A DNA stretch of 16,656 bases, from contig CAJUJW010000055.1 in NCBI GenBank assembly GCA_910586735.1, positions 1 to 16,656 of the forward strand, written 5' to 3'. This DNA comes from an uncultured Oscillibacter sp. Its GTDB lineage: Bacteria; Bacillota; Clostridia; Oscillospirales; Oscillospiraceae. Below the pieces are notes generated by a model, which saw only the letters and a program-made list of their open reading frames with translations, was not told the DNA's origin and did not search any database. Both the position numbers and the translations under genes were made by a program. Below are positions 1 through 7,120 of this stretch, piece by piece; position 1 is the first letter of the stretch; each line of letters starts with the position of its first letter.

Positions 1-1745
1 TGGAGTACCAGTCCCCGGAGAAGCAGAAGCAGAAGTCCCTGGAGACCATGGAGATTTACGCCCCCATCTCCCACCGCCTTGGCATGCAGCGCATCAAGTG
101 GGAGCTGGAGGACCTGTCCCTCAAGTACCTGGACCCGGTGGGCTACAACGAGATCATCACCCGGCTGGACGCCAAAAAGCCGGAGTACGACGCCTTCCTC
201 CTCCGCACCCAGACCCAGATGGACGACCGGCTGACGGAGCTGGGCATCCGGCACATGGTCTACGGCCGCATCAAGCACCCCTACTCCATCTACCGGAAGA
301 TGTTCGCCCAGAACAAGTCCCTGGACGAGATTTTCGACCTCTTCGCCTTCCGGGTGCTGGTGGACTCCGTGGGGGACTGCTACAACGTCCTGGGCGTCAT
401 CCACGACATCTACAAGCCCATACCGGGCCGGTTCAAGGACTATATCGGCACCGAGAAGCCCAACGGCTACCAGTCCCTCCACACCACCGTCATGGGCCCC
501 GACGGCCTGCCCTTTGAGGTGCAGATCCGCACCTGGAAGATGCACGAGATCGCCGAGTACGGCGTGGCGGCCCACTGGAAGTACAAGCAGCACGGCCAGG
601 GGGCGGGAAGCGAGGGAAAGTACGAGTGGGTCCGCCGCCTGCTGGAGAACCAGGAGGGGGCCGACGCCGAGGAGTATATCCACTCCCTGAAGGTCGACAT
701 GTTCGCCGACGAAGTGTTCGTCTTCACCCCCAACGGGGACGTGCAGAACCTCCCCGCCGGGGCCACGCCCATCGACTTCGCCTACGCCATCCACTCCGCC
801 GTGGGAAACAGCATGGTGGGGGCCAAGGTCAACAACCGGATTGTCACCTTTGACCACGTCCTGAAAAACGGGGACATTGTGGAGATCATGACCTCCAAGT
901 CCGCCAAGGGCCCCAGCCGGGACTGGATGAAAATCGCCAAGTCCAGCGAGGCCAGGAGCAAGATCCGCCAGTGGTTCAAAAAGGAGAAAAGGGAGGAGAA
1001 CATCGCCAACGGCCGCTCCTCCTTCGAGCAGGAGCTGAAACACGCGGGCCTCTCCATGAAGGACGTGACGGCCCCGGAGAACCTGCCGCTCCTGCTGAAA
1101 AAAGTCACCTACGGCACCTTGGAGGAGATGTACGCCGCCATCGGATACGGCGGCTTCACCGCCCAGAAGGCCGTCAGCCGGATGAAGGGAGAGCTTCTGC
1201 GCATCTCCCGCCAGCACCAGGCGGAGGAGCTCCCCGGCGACAAATCCGACGAGGCCCCCCTCTCCGTGCCCCCCAGGCCCGTCAGCAAGAGCGAGCAGGG
1301 CATCATTGTGGAGGGCCTGGACAACTGCCTGGTGAAGTTCTCCCGCTGCTGCACCCCCGTGCCGGGGGACGAGATCGTGGGCTTCATCACCCGGGGCTAC
1401 GGCGTGTCCGTCCACCGGGCGGACTGCCCCAACGCCGCGCCCGAGCGCCGGGCGGGCCAGGAGGGCCGCTGGCTGAAAGTCACCTGGGGCAGCGACACCA
1501 ACGAGAGCTATCCCACCACCATAGACGTTATGTGCAAGGACCGGTACAACCTGCTCCTGGACATCTCCACGGCCCTTTCCAGCACCAGCACCTTCGTTTC
1601 CGGCCTGAACTCCCGCAGCACCGAGGACGGCTACGCCGTCATCCGCCTGGAGATTCGCGTCCGGGACGGGGTCCAGATGAAGGCCATCATGAACAAGCTG
1701 AATCAAATTTCCGGGGTCCTCCAGGTTACGAGGCCCGCGGGATAA
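1..1745 (+). CDS. relA: Bifunctional (p)ppGpp synthetase/hydrolase, RelA/SpoT (Rel) family, 5'-truncated by window edge
   Basis: Makes (and in full-length Rel enzymes also degrades) the alarmone (p)ppGpp from ATP and GDP/GTP. The frame is open from base 3, so the gene begins upstream and the ATG at 48 is internal; about 580 codons are visible. The N-terminal HD hydrolase domain lies outside, so hydrolase activity cannot be judged directly. Visible in order: the SPEKQ linker; the synthetase domain with YGRIKHPYSIY (from 261), RFKDYIG (from 429) and EVQIRT; a TGS domain (about 708-890); the zinc-finger/CC region with CCTPVPGD (Cys codons at 1347 and 1350) and VHRADCP; and a C-terminal ACT domain (about 1500-1740). 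RFKD fits the RxKD form typical of bifunctional Rel/SpoT rather than the EXDD form of monofunctional RelA. dtd follows 17 nt downstream, a pairing common in Firmicutes. Confidence 0.97.
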   Translation, partial: EYQSPEKQKQKSLETMEIYAPISHRLGMQRIKWELEDLSLKYLDPVGYNEIITRLDAKKPEYDAFLLRTQTQMDDRLTELGIRHMVYGRIKHPYSIYRKMFAQNKSLDEIFDLFAFRVLVDSVGDCYNVLGVIHDIYKPIPGRFKDYIGTEKPNGYQSLHTTVMGPDGLPFEVQIRTWKMHEIAEYGVAAHWKYKQHGQGAGSEGKYEWVRRLLENQEGADAEEYIHSLKVDMFADEVFVFTPNGDVQNLPAGATPIDFAYAIHSAVGNSMVGAKVNNRIVTFDHVLKNGDIVEIMTSKSAKGPSRDWMKIAKSSEARSKIRQWFKKEKREENIANGRSSFEQELKHAGLSMKDVTAPENLPLLLKKVTYGTLEEMYAAIGYGGFTAQKAVSRMKGELLRISRQHQAEELPGDKSDEAPLSVPPRPVSKSEQGIIVEGLDNCLVKFSRCCTPVPGDEIVGFITRGYGVSVHRADCPNAAPERRAGQEGRWLKVTWGSDTNESYPTTIDVMCKDRYNLLLDISTALSSTSTFVSGLNSRSTEDGYAVIRLEIRVRDGVQMKAIMNKLNQISGVLQVTRPAG

Positions 1746-1762
1746 GAAAGGAGAGACTGCCT

Positions 1763-2209
1763 ATGCGCGCGGTTGTCACCCGCGTAAAGCACGCGTCCGT
1801 CGCCATTGAGGGGGAGGTTCGCGGCCGGATTGGGGAGGGCTATCTGGTCCTCCTGGGCGTGGGCCCCAACGACACCGAGGAAACCGCCGTGAAGCTGGCG
1901 GACAAGATCTGCAATCTCCGGGTCTTCGAGGATGAGAACGGAAAGATGAACCGGAACCTGGAGCAGGTGGGGGGAAGCCTGCTGGTGATCTCCCAGTTCA
2001 CCCTGTACGCCGATACCTCCTCCCGCCGCCCGGGCTTCACCGGCGCGGCCAAGCCGGACCTGGCCATCCCCCTGTACGAGAAGTTCATGGCCCACTGCCG
2101 GGAGCGGGGCTTTGCCGTGGAGCACGGGGAGTTTGGCGCGGAGATGGAGGTGGACTCCCTGAACCACGGCCCGGTGACCATCCTCTTTGACACGGAGAGA
2201 CCCTTTTGA
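1763..2209 (+). CDS. dtd: D-aminoacyl-tRNA deacylase (Dtd)
   Basis: Hydrolyses D-aminoacyl-tRNAs (classically D-Tyr-tRNA) and also glycine mischarged on tRNA-Ala, keeping D-amino acids out of translation. The product is 148 aa, the normal size. It begins MRAVVTRVKHASV, carries the catalytic-strand motif SQFTLYAD at residues 77-84 followed by RRPGF, and ends with NHGPVTI at 134-140. The last contains the GPVT stretch supplying the cross-subunit Gly-cisPro motif of canonical DTD, here with His in place of the frequent Asp before Gly. The ATG lies 7 nt after an AAAGGAGAG ribosome binding site. It sits between rel and the MBL gene with short gaps and is probably co-transcribed. Confidence 0.96.
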   Translation: MRAVVTRVKHASVAIEGEVRGRIGEGYLVLLGVGPNDTEETAVKLADKICNLRVFEDENGKMNRNLEQVGGSLLVISQFTLYADTSSRRPGFTGAAKPDLAIPLYEKFMAHCRERGFAVEHGEFGAEMEVDSLNHGPVTILFDTERPF

Positions 2210-2233
2210 CACGAGGCGGAAGGAGGGGATTTG

Positions 2234-3292
2234 ATGATTCCGCAGAAGCACCCCTGGAAGGGCGCCCCCTGGACCCTGGAGGAGGGGAGGAGGGAGAAAC
2301 GTCCCGTGGAGGACTGGGCGTCCCTGGAGGCGGCGCTGAACCGCCTGGGGCCCCATGACGACAGCTTTGTCATTCTGGAGCAGAGACAGGGAGAGGACCA
2401 CTGGTTTATCCAGAGCGCCGTGGTCCTGGCGGGCCCCCACGCGGGGGAGTATGTTATAAGCAGCGGCTGGTCCGGCCCCAAGGGCCCCTCCCTGGTGGAG
2501 CGGTACGGGGACTATGAGCGGGTCCTGTCCCTGTTCCGGGGCGTCTGGGAGAACGGGCGGGTGGACTTCACCGGCTTTGAGGACCAGTCCCATCTGCTGG
2601 CCTCCAACCAGCGGAAGCAGCGGCTGAGCATTGTCTGCCGGGTGGCGGGAAGCCTGGGCACCAACTGCTACTTTGTGACGGACCAGATCGCGGGCCTCAC
2701 CGCCGTCATCGACCCCGGCGGGGACGCGCCGCAGTTGCTCGCGGACCTGAAAAAACTGGGGACGCGGGTGCCCTATATCCTGCTGACCCACGGGCACTAC
2801 GACCATACGGCCGCCGTGCCGGCCCTGCTGGAGGCCCTCCCGGAGACGGAGGTCTATATCCACCCCAAGGACTACCCCGGCCCGGACCCCGGCCTGTTCC
2901 CCCTGTACGGCCAGCTGGGCGGGATGGACTGCCCCAACATCCGCTTTTTCAAGGCGTTCAACGACCGGGACCTTCCCACGGAGGAGGCCCGGCAGCTTCC
3001 CCTGGGCGAGCTGGTCATTCACCCCATCCACACCCCCGGCCACTCGGAGGGCAGCGTGACCCTGCGGGTCAGCGGCGGGCCCCTCTTCTGCGGCGACTCG
3101 CTGTTTGCCGGGTCCTGCGGCCGGACGGACTTCCCCGGCGGAAACGTGGGCAAAATGATGAGCACCCTGCGCCTCTTCGGGCTGATGGACGGGGACGCCC
3201 AGGTGTTCCCCGGACACATGGACTTCACCACCCTGGAGGAGGAGCGGAAGCACAACCCCTACCTCCGCCACGCCCTGCGGGAGACGCCATGA
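2234..3292 (+). CDS. MBL-fold (glyoxalase II-like) metallo-hydrolase with uncharacterised N-terminal domain
   Basis: Probable dinuclear-metal hydrolase of the glyoxalase II/YcbL branch; the substrate is unknown. The 352-aa protein has two parts. Residues about 1-130 are a region I do not recognise, with a motif like DDSFVILEQ and a WSGPKGPSL segment. Residues about 133-345 are the beta-lactamase fold. All metal ligands are visible: THGHYDH (H186, H188, D190, H191), HTPGH, the Asp of CGDSLF, and FPGH. Stand-alone glyoxalase II-like proteins of this type are about 200-215 aa, so the N-terminal part is an addition. I chose ATG 2234 over the adjacent in-frame TTG at 2231 because it gives a better distance to AAGGAGGGG. 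The stop overlaps the hemZ start (ATGA), implying translational coupling. Confidence 0.93.
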   Translation: MIPQKHPWKGAPWTLEEGRREKRPVEDWASLEAALNRLGPHDDSFVILEQRQGEDHWFIQSAVVLAGPHAGEYVISSGWSGPKGPSLVERYGDYERVLSLFRGVWENGRVDFTGFEDQSHLLASNQRKQRLSIVCRVAGSLGTNCYFVTDQIAGLTAVIDPGGDAPQLLADLKKLGTRVPYILLTHGHYDHTAAVPALLEALPETEVYIHPKDYPGPDPGLFPLYGQLGGMDCPNIRFFKAFNDRDLPTEEARQLPLGELVIHPIHTPGHSEGSVTLRVSGGPLFCGDSLFAGSCGRTDFPGGNVGKMMSTLRLFGLMDGDAQVFPGHMDFTTLEEERKHNPYLRHALRETP

Positions 3293-4755
3293 AGCTGGAA
3301 TTTCACGGCCACGACGAGCGCTACACCGTGGAGCAGAGCCTGCTGAACTTGTTCCCCGGCGAGCTGCCGGTCTACGAGCCCATCGGGCCCGGCGACGAGA
3401 GCTGGGCCGTGGTCTCCTGCCGGGAGGAGGCGGGGCGGCTGCTGGTGACAACGGACCTCTGTTATAACGGGGAGACGACGACGGCCTTTCACACCGCCGC
3501 CCTCTCCGGCACGGACTACGACCGGGAGGGCCAGCGGCGCCACGCCGTGGGGGCCTGTTTCTTCCAGGCGTACCAGGCGCTCACCGGTGGGCGCCCCCCC
3601 TGGGGCATGCTCACCGGTGTCCGGCCCGACAAGCTGGTCACCGAGGCCCTCCAGGCCGGGAAGACCCCGGAGGAGGCCCGGACCATGCTGGAGGGGAAGT
3701 ATTTCGTCACCCCCCGCCGGGCCTCCCTGGCCCTGGAGACGGGAACGGCGGCCTTTGAGGCCGCGAAAAGCCTGGGCCCCAGGGACATCGCCGTCTATAT
3801 CGGCATTCCCTTCTGTCCCACCCGGTGCGCCTACTGCTCCTTTGTCAGCCAGTCGGTGGAGAGGAGCTTTTCCCTGGTGGAGCCCTACCTGGACGCCCTG
3901 ACGGCGGAGATTCGGGCCGCCGGGGAGATGGTGCGGGAGAACGGCCTGCGAATCCGGGCGCTGTACGTGGGCGGCGGCACGCCCACCACCCTGACCGCGA
4001 AACAGCTCCACCGCCTGTTCACCGGGCTTGAGACCGCCTTTCCCCTGGGCCTGGGGCTGGAGATCACCGTGGAGGCCGGGCGGCCCGACACCATCACGGC
4101 GGAAAAGCTGGGCGTACTGCGGGACAGTGGAACCACCCGGGTTTCCGTGAACCCCCAGACCATGGAGGACCACGTCCTCCGGGCCATCGGCCGGCGGCAC
4201 AGCCCCGGCGACATTGAGGCCGCCATGGAGCTGGTGGAGGCGGCGGGCTTCCGTCACGTGAACATGGACCTCATCGCGGGTCTGCCGGAGGACACCCCCG
4301 AGGGCTTCCGCCGCTCCCTGGACCGCTGCCTGGCCTTCGGCACGGACAACGTCACCGTCCACACCCTGGCCCTGAAAAAGGGCAGCCGCATCCTGCTGGA
4401 GGGGCTGACCATCCCCGGCCCGGAGGCGGTGGGGGAGATGCTGGACTACGCCGGGCCCGCCCTGCGGGACAGGGGGTACGCCCCCTATTACCTCTACCGG
4501 CAGAAATACATGTCCGGCAGCTTTGAGAACATCGGCTGGACCCGTCCCGGCGGGGCCTGCCTCTACAACATCTATATCATGTCGGAGCTGTGCTCCATCC
4601 TCTCCCTGGGGGCGGGGGGCTCCACCAAGATGGTGGACCCGTCCCGGCGGCTGATTCAGCGGCGCTTCAACCCCAAGTATCCCAAGGAGTACGTGGAGCG
4701 CCCCGAGAAGACCCTGGCCAATCAGGCGGACTTCGCCGCCTTTTACAGAACCTAG
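3289..4755 (+). CDS. hemZ: Radical SAM protein HemZ (oxygen-independent coproporphyrinogen III dehydrogenase family)
   Basis: Member of the HemN/HemW/HemZ radical-SAM family. HemZ is annotated as coproporphyrinogen III dehydrogenase, but a role in haem synthesis is less certain than for HemN, and HemW relatives act as haem chaperones. The protein is 488 aa. About 165 residues of HemZ-type N-terminal region (including GVRPDKLV) precede the radical-SAM core. The 4Fe-4S motif is CPTRCAYC (C176, C180, C183), preceded by YIGIPF and followed by YVGGGTPT (SAM-binding) and NMDLIAGLPEDT. The C-terminal part contains YYLYRQKYMSG and ENIGW, as in HemZ. The start ATG overlaps the stop of the MBL gene by 4 nt. 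No other haem-pathway gene lies in the window. Confidence 0.93.
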   Translation: MKLEFHGHDERYTVEQSLLNLFPGELPVYEPIGPGDESWAVVSCREEAGRLLVTTDLCYNGETTTAFHTAALSGTDYDREGQRRHAVGACFFQAYQALTGGRPPWGMLTGVRPDKLVTEALQAGKTPEEARTMLEGKYFVTPRRASLALETGTAAFEAAKSLGPRDIAVYIGIPFCPTRCAYCSFVSQSVERSFSLVEPYLDALTAEIRAAGEMVRENGLRIRALYVGGGTPTTLTAKQLHRLFTGLETAFPLGLGLEITVEAGRPDTITAEKLGVLRDSGTTRVSVNPQTMEDHVLRAIGRRHSPGDIEAAMELVEAAGFRHVNMDLIAGLPEDTPEGFRRSLDRCLAFGTDNVTVHTLALKKGSRILLEGLTIPGPEAVGEMLDYAGPALRDRGYAPYYLYRQKYMSGSFENIGWTRPGGACLYNIYIMSELCSILSLGAGGSTKMVDPSRRLIQRRFNPKYPKEYVERPEKTLANQADFAAFYRT

Positions 4756-4775
4756 CGGAAAGGAGGGGGGACCCT

Positions 4776-5708
4776 GTGTATTCCCTCAAGCAGATTAACG
4801 AGGCCGTCAGGAGCGACCCCGCCGCTTTCGCCCAGGCGTGCGACGCCGCCTTTGAAAAGAAGGTGGAGGCCGCCGCCCGGCGGATTGCGGACCACCGGGC
4901 GGAGTCCCACATCATCCTCCTCTCCGGCCCCTCCGGTTCCGGGAAGACCACCACCGCCCTGAAAATCGAGGAGCGGCTGAAGGGGATGGGCATCGAGACG
5001 CACACCGTCTCCATGGACGACTATTTCTACACCCTGGACCCGGACACCGCCCCCCGGAACCGGGAGGGGGCCATCGACTTCGAGTCCCCCTTCTTCCTGG
5101 ACATCGGCCTTTTGAACCAGCACTTCGCCATGCTGGACCGGGGGGAATTGATCCATGTCCCCAAGTACGAGTTTGCCCGGCAGATGCGCTCGGACACCTT
5201 CACCCGGCCCATGCGCCTGGGGAAGGACGACCTGGTGATCTTCGAGGGCATCCACGCCCTGAACGACATCATCGTGGGCAAAAACCCCCGGGCCTTCAAG
5301 CTCTATATCGCCGCCCGCAGCGACATCCTGGACGAGGACGGAAGCCTGGTCTTCGACAAGTCCTGGATTCGCCTCTGCCGCCGGATTGTCCGGGACTTCA
5401 AGTTCCGGGGCAGCGACGCGGACTTCACCCTGAAGCTCTGGGAGAACGTCCGCCGGGGCGAGCGGCTGTATATCTCTCCCTACAAGGAGAACGCCGACCT
5501 GATGTTCGACTCCTCCCTGGCCCTCAGCGCCAGCGTGCTGAAACCCTTTGTGACGCCCCTGCTGGAGAAGATTCCCAGGGGGAAGTACCAGGTGGTGGAG
5601 GACATTCTCCGGGGCCTGGAGAAAATCGAGGCCCTGGACGAGAAGTATATACCCGCCAAGTCCCTCTCCAGGGAGTTTATCGGCGGCAGTCCCTATGACA
5701 ACCATTAA
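4776..5708 (+). CDS. Nucleoside kinase, uridine kinase/phosphoribulokinase family
   Basis: Probable ATP-dependent nucleoside (uridine/cytidine-like) kinase in pyrimidine salvage. The 310-aa product has a Walker A motif GPSGSGKT at residues 51-58 (K57), the MDDYFY motif typical of uridine kinases, RNREGAIDFESP, and FEGIHALND in the acceptor/lid region. About 45 residues precede the P-loop. Many Clostridia encode a longer homologue (about 550 aa) with N-terminal TGS and ThrRS-like domains; none is present here, so this is a short form. The start is GTG at 4776, placed 7 nt after AAAGGAGGGG; no ATG gives a better fit. The hemZ stop lies 20 nt upstream, so the genes look co-transcribed. The exact substrate cannot be read from sequence. 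Confidence 0.88.
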   Translation: MYSLKQINEAVRSDPAAFAQACDAAFEKKVEAAARRIADHRAESHIILLSGPSGSGKTTTALKIEERLKGMGIETHTVSMDDYFYTLDPDTAPRNREGAIDFESPFFLDIGLLNQHFAMLDRGELIHVPKYEFARQMRSDTFTRPMRLGKDDLVIFEGIHALNDIIVGKNPRAFKLYIAARSDILDEDGSLVFDKSWIRLCRRIVRDFKFRGSDADFTLKLWENVRRGERLYISPYKENADLMFDSSLALSASVLKPFVTPLLEKIPRGKYQVVEDILRGLEKIEALDEKYIPAKSLSREFIGGSPYDNH

Positions 5709-5731
5709 CGGAAGACGAAAGGAGCGGCACT

Positions 5732-6136
5732 ATGAGCAAACAGGATAAGTTTTACGACCTGCTGGACAGCCTCCGCGGCGGCGTGGAGGCGGCGGGCACC
5801 CTGGCCCTGGGGACCTTGGGCCTGGCCTGCGAGGGGGCGGAGAAGCTGGCGGACGCGGTGAGGCTTCGCTGCCAGGCCGCCCGGGTAGAGGGCGAGGTGG
5901 ACGGCAAGCTGATGGAGGCCGGAGAGCTGGTCTACGCCACCCACTCCGGCAACCCCACGGAGTCCGGGGAGCTGCTCCAGAAGCTCCAGGAGATTGATGA
6001 GCTGAAAGCCCGCCTGGCGGAGCTGAACGAGACCCTGGGCCGGACGCCGGAGGAGGACCCCGTCTGCCCCGGCTGCGGCGAGGCCGTGAAAGAAGGGGAC
6101 CATTTCTGCCGCTCCTGCGGCGAGAAGCTGGACTGA
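5732..6136 (+). CDS. Small zinc-ribbon protein of unknown function
   Basis: A 134-aa acidic protein I cannot name. The N-terminal two thirds is predicted helical: an Ala/Gly-rich segment around residues 18-35, then a charged, probably coiled-coil stretch to about residue 105. The C-terminus is a compact zinc ribbon with cysteines at 112, 115, 126 and 129 (CPGC-x10-CRSC). I see no strong transmembrane segment or signal peptide, though residues 20-35 are mildly hydrophobic. The ATG follows GAAAGGAGC with normal spacing. It lies 23 nt after the nucleoside kinase and 20 nt before purine nucleoside phosphorylase. It is therefore embedded in a nucleoside-salvage pair, which suggests co-expression but does not establish a shared role. 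Proteins of this layout occur in other Clostridia as zinc-ribbon hypotheticals. Confidence 0.85.
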   Translation: MSKQDKFYDLLDSLRGGVEAAGTLALGTLGLACEGAEKLADAVRLRCQAARVEGEVDGKLMEAGELVYATHSGNPTESGELLQKLQEIDELKARLAELNETLGRTPEEDPVCPGCGEAVKEGDHFCRSCGEKLD

Positions 6137-6156
6137 GCGGAAAGGGGAGGACGGAT

Positions 6157-6984
6157 ATGGAATTTTACACCTATCAACAGTATCAGGAGAGCGCCCAGGC
6201 CCTCCGGGAAAAGCTGAACGGCTTTCAGCCCAAGGTCCTGCTGATCCTGGGTTCCGGCCTGGGGGCCCTGGCGGACGAGGTGGAGCGCCCCGTCGCCGTG
6301 CCCTACGCCGAAGTGCCCCACATGAAGCACTCCACCGCCCCCGGACACAAGGGCCAGTTCCTCTTTGGAAGGCTGGCGGGGCAGAACGTGGCCGTCATGC
6401 AGGGCCGCCTCCACACCTACGAGGGCTGGTCCTTCGCCGACGCGGCCTACCCCGTCCGGGCGGCCCGGCTCCTGGGGATTGACACCCTGGTGGTGACCAA
6501 TGCCGCCGGGGCGGTGAACACCGCCTGGTCCGCCGGGGACATCATGCTGATTACGGACCACATCAAGCTCTTCGGCGTCAGCCCCCTCTGCGGGCCCAAC
6601 GTGGAGGAGCTGGGTCCCCGCTTCCCGGACATGAGCCACGTCTACACCCCCGCCCTCCAGGAGAAGGCCCGGCAGGCCGCCGGGGCCCAGGGCCTGGAGC
6701 TGAGAGAGGGCGTCTACATGTTCTTCCCCGGCCCCCAGTACGAGACCCCGGCGGAGATCCGGGCGGCCCGGCTCCTGGGGGCGGACGCCGTGGGCATGTC
6801 CACGGTACCGGAGGCCATCGCCGCCGCCCACTGCGGCATGGAGGTTCTGGGCTTCACCCTGTGTACCAACATGGCGGCGGGAGTCCTGGAGCAGCCCCTC
6901 TCCGGGGAGGAGGTCATCGCGGCGGGGGAGGCTGCGGGCCCCAAGTTCACCGCCCTGGTAAAGGGCTGCCTGGAGCGCATGTAA
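6157..6984 (+). CDS. punA: Purine nucleoside phosphorylase, trimeric type (PNP I)
   Basis: Cleaves purine (deoxy)ribonucleosides with phosphate to base plus (deoxy)ribose-1-phosphate in purine salvage. The 275-aa length is typical of the trimeric inosine/guanosine-specific class. Visible motifs are the phosphate loop GSGLG (residues 32-36), APGHKGQF, GRLHTYEGWS, TNAAGA, GPQYETPAE (base/ribose pocket), GMSTVPE and the base-recognition segment LCTNMAAG. The ATG follows AAAGGGGAGG with 6 nt spacing. It ends the first gene run: downstream comes a 136-nt hairpin-rich leader rather than another closely packed gene. The pairing with the upstream nucleoside kinase makes a nucleoside-salvage module. 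Confidence 0.95.
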   Translation: MEFYTYQQYQESAQALREKLNGFQPKVLLILGSGLGALADEVERPVAVPYAEVPHMKHSTAPGHKGQFLFGRLAGQNVAVMQGRLHTYEGWSFADAAYPVRAARLLGIDTLVVTNAAGAVNTAWSAGDIMLITDHIKLFGVSPLCGPNVEELGPRFPDMSHVYTPALQEKARQAAGAQGLELREGVYMFFPGPQYETPAEIRAARLLGADAVGMSTVPEAIAAAHCGMEVLGFTLCTNMAAGVLEQPLSGEEVIAAGEAAGPKFTALVKGCLERM

Positions 6985-7120
6985 TCAAAAGGCGGGCTGT
7001 GCCGCCGGAGGGAATCTGGTCTAAGGCGGGCCCCGGTCCCATAGAGTGGACAATGGGGGCCCGCCCCTCACGGACAGAAGGTGTCCGCGCATTTTTTTGA
7101 GTATTCGAGGTAAACTTTTC
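6985..7120 (+). promoter_or_regulatory. Hairpin-rich leader before spoVB (possible attenuator)
   Basis: This gene-free stretch folds almost entirely into stems. A small one pairs GGCGG (6991-6995) with CCGCC (7002-7006). A large interrupted one pairs GGCGGGCC (7025-7032) with GGCCCGCC (7058-7065), with an inner CCCAT/ATGGG stem around 7038-7057. A terminator-like hairpin ends with a T-run at 7092-7098. Only 22 nt separate the T-run from the spoVB start, too little for a downstream promoter. Either the T-run ends the punA transcript and some reads through, or the leader is conditionally terminated. No known riboswitch class is recognised. Confidence 0.45.
7071..7098 (+). terminator. Terminator-like hairpin upstream of spoVB
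   Basis: CGGACA (7071-7076) pairs with TGTCCG (7082-7087) around a GAAGG loop; after CGCA comes a run of seven T (7092-7098). The stem is short (6 bp) and the T-run starts 4 nt after it, so intrinsic termination may be partial. Confidence 0.6.

Noticed and set aside
7046..7120. N-terminal extension of the SpoVB-type protein
   Set aside because: It would translate the hairpins of the leader; ATG 7121 has a GAGG site and gives the family's usual N-terminus.
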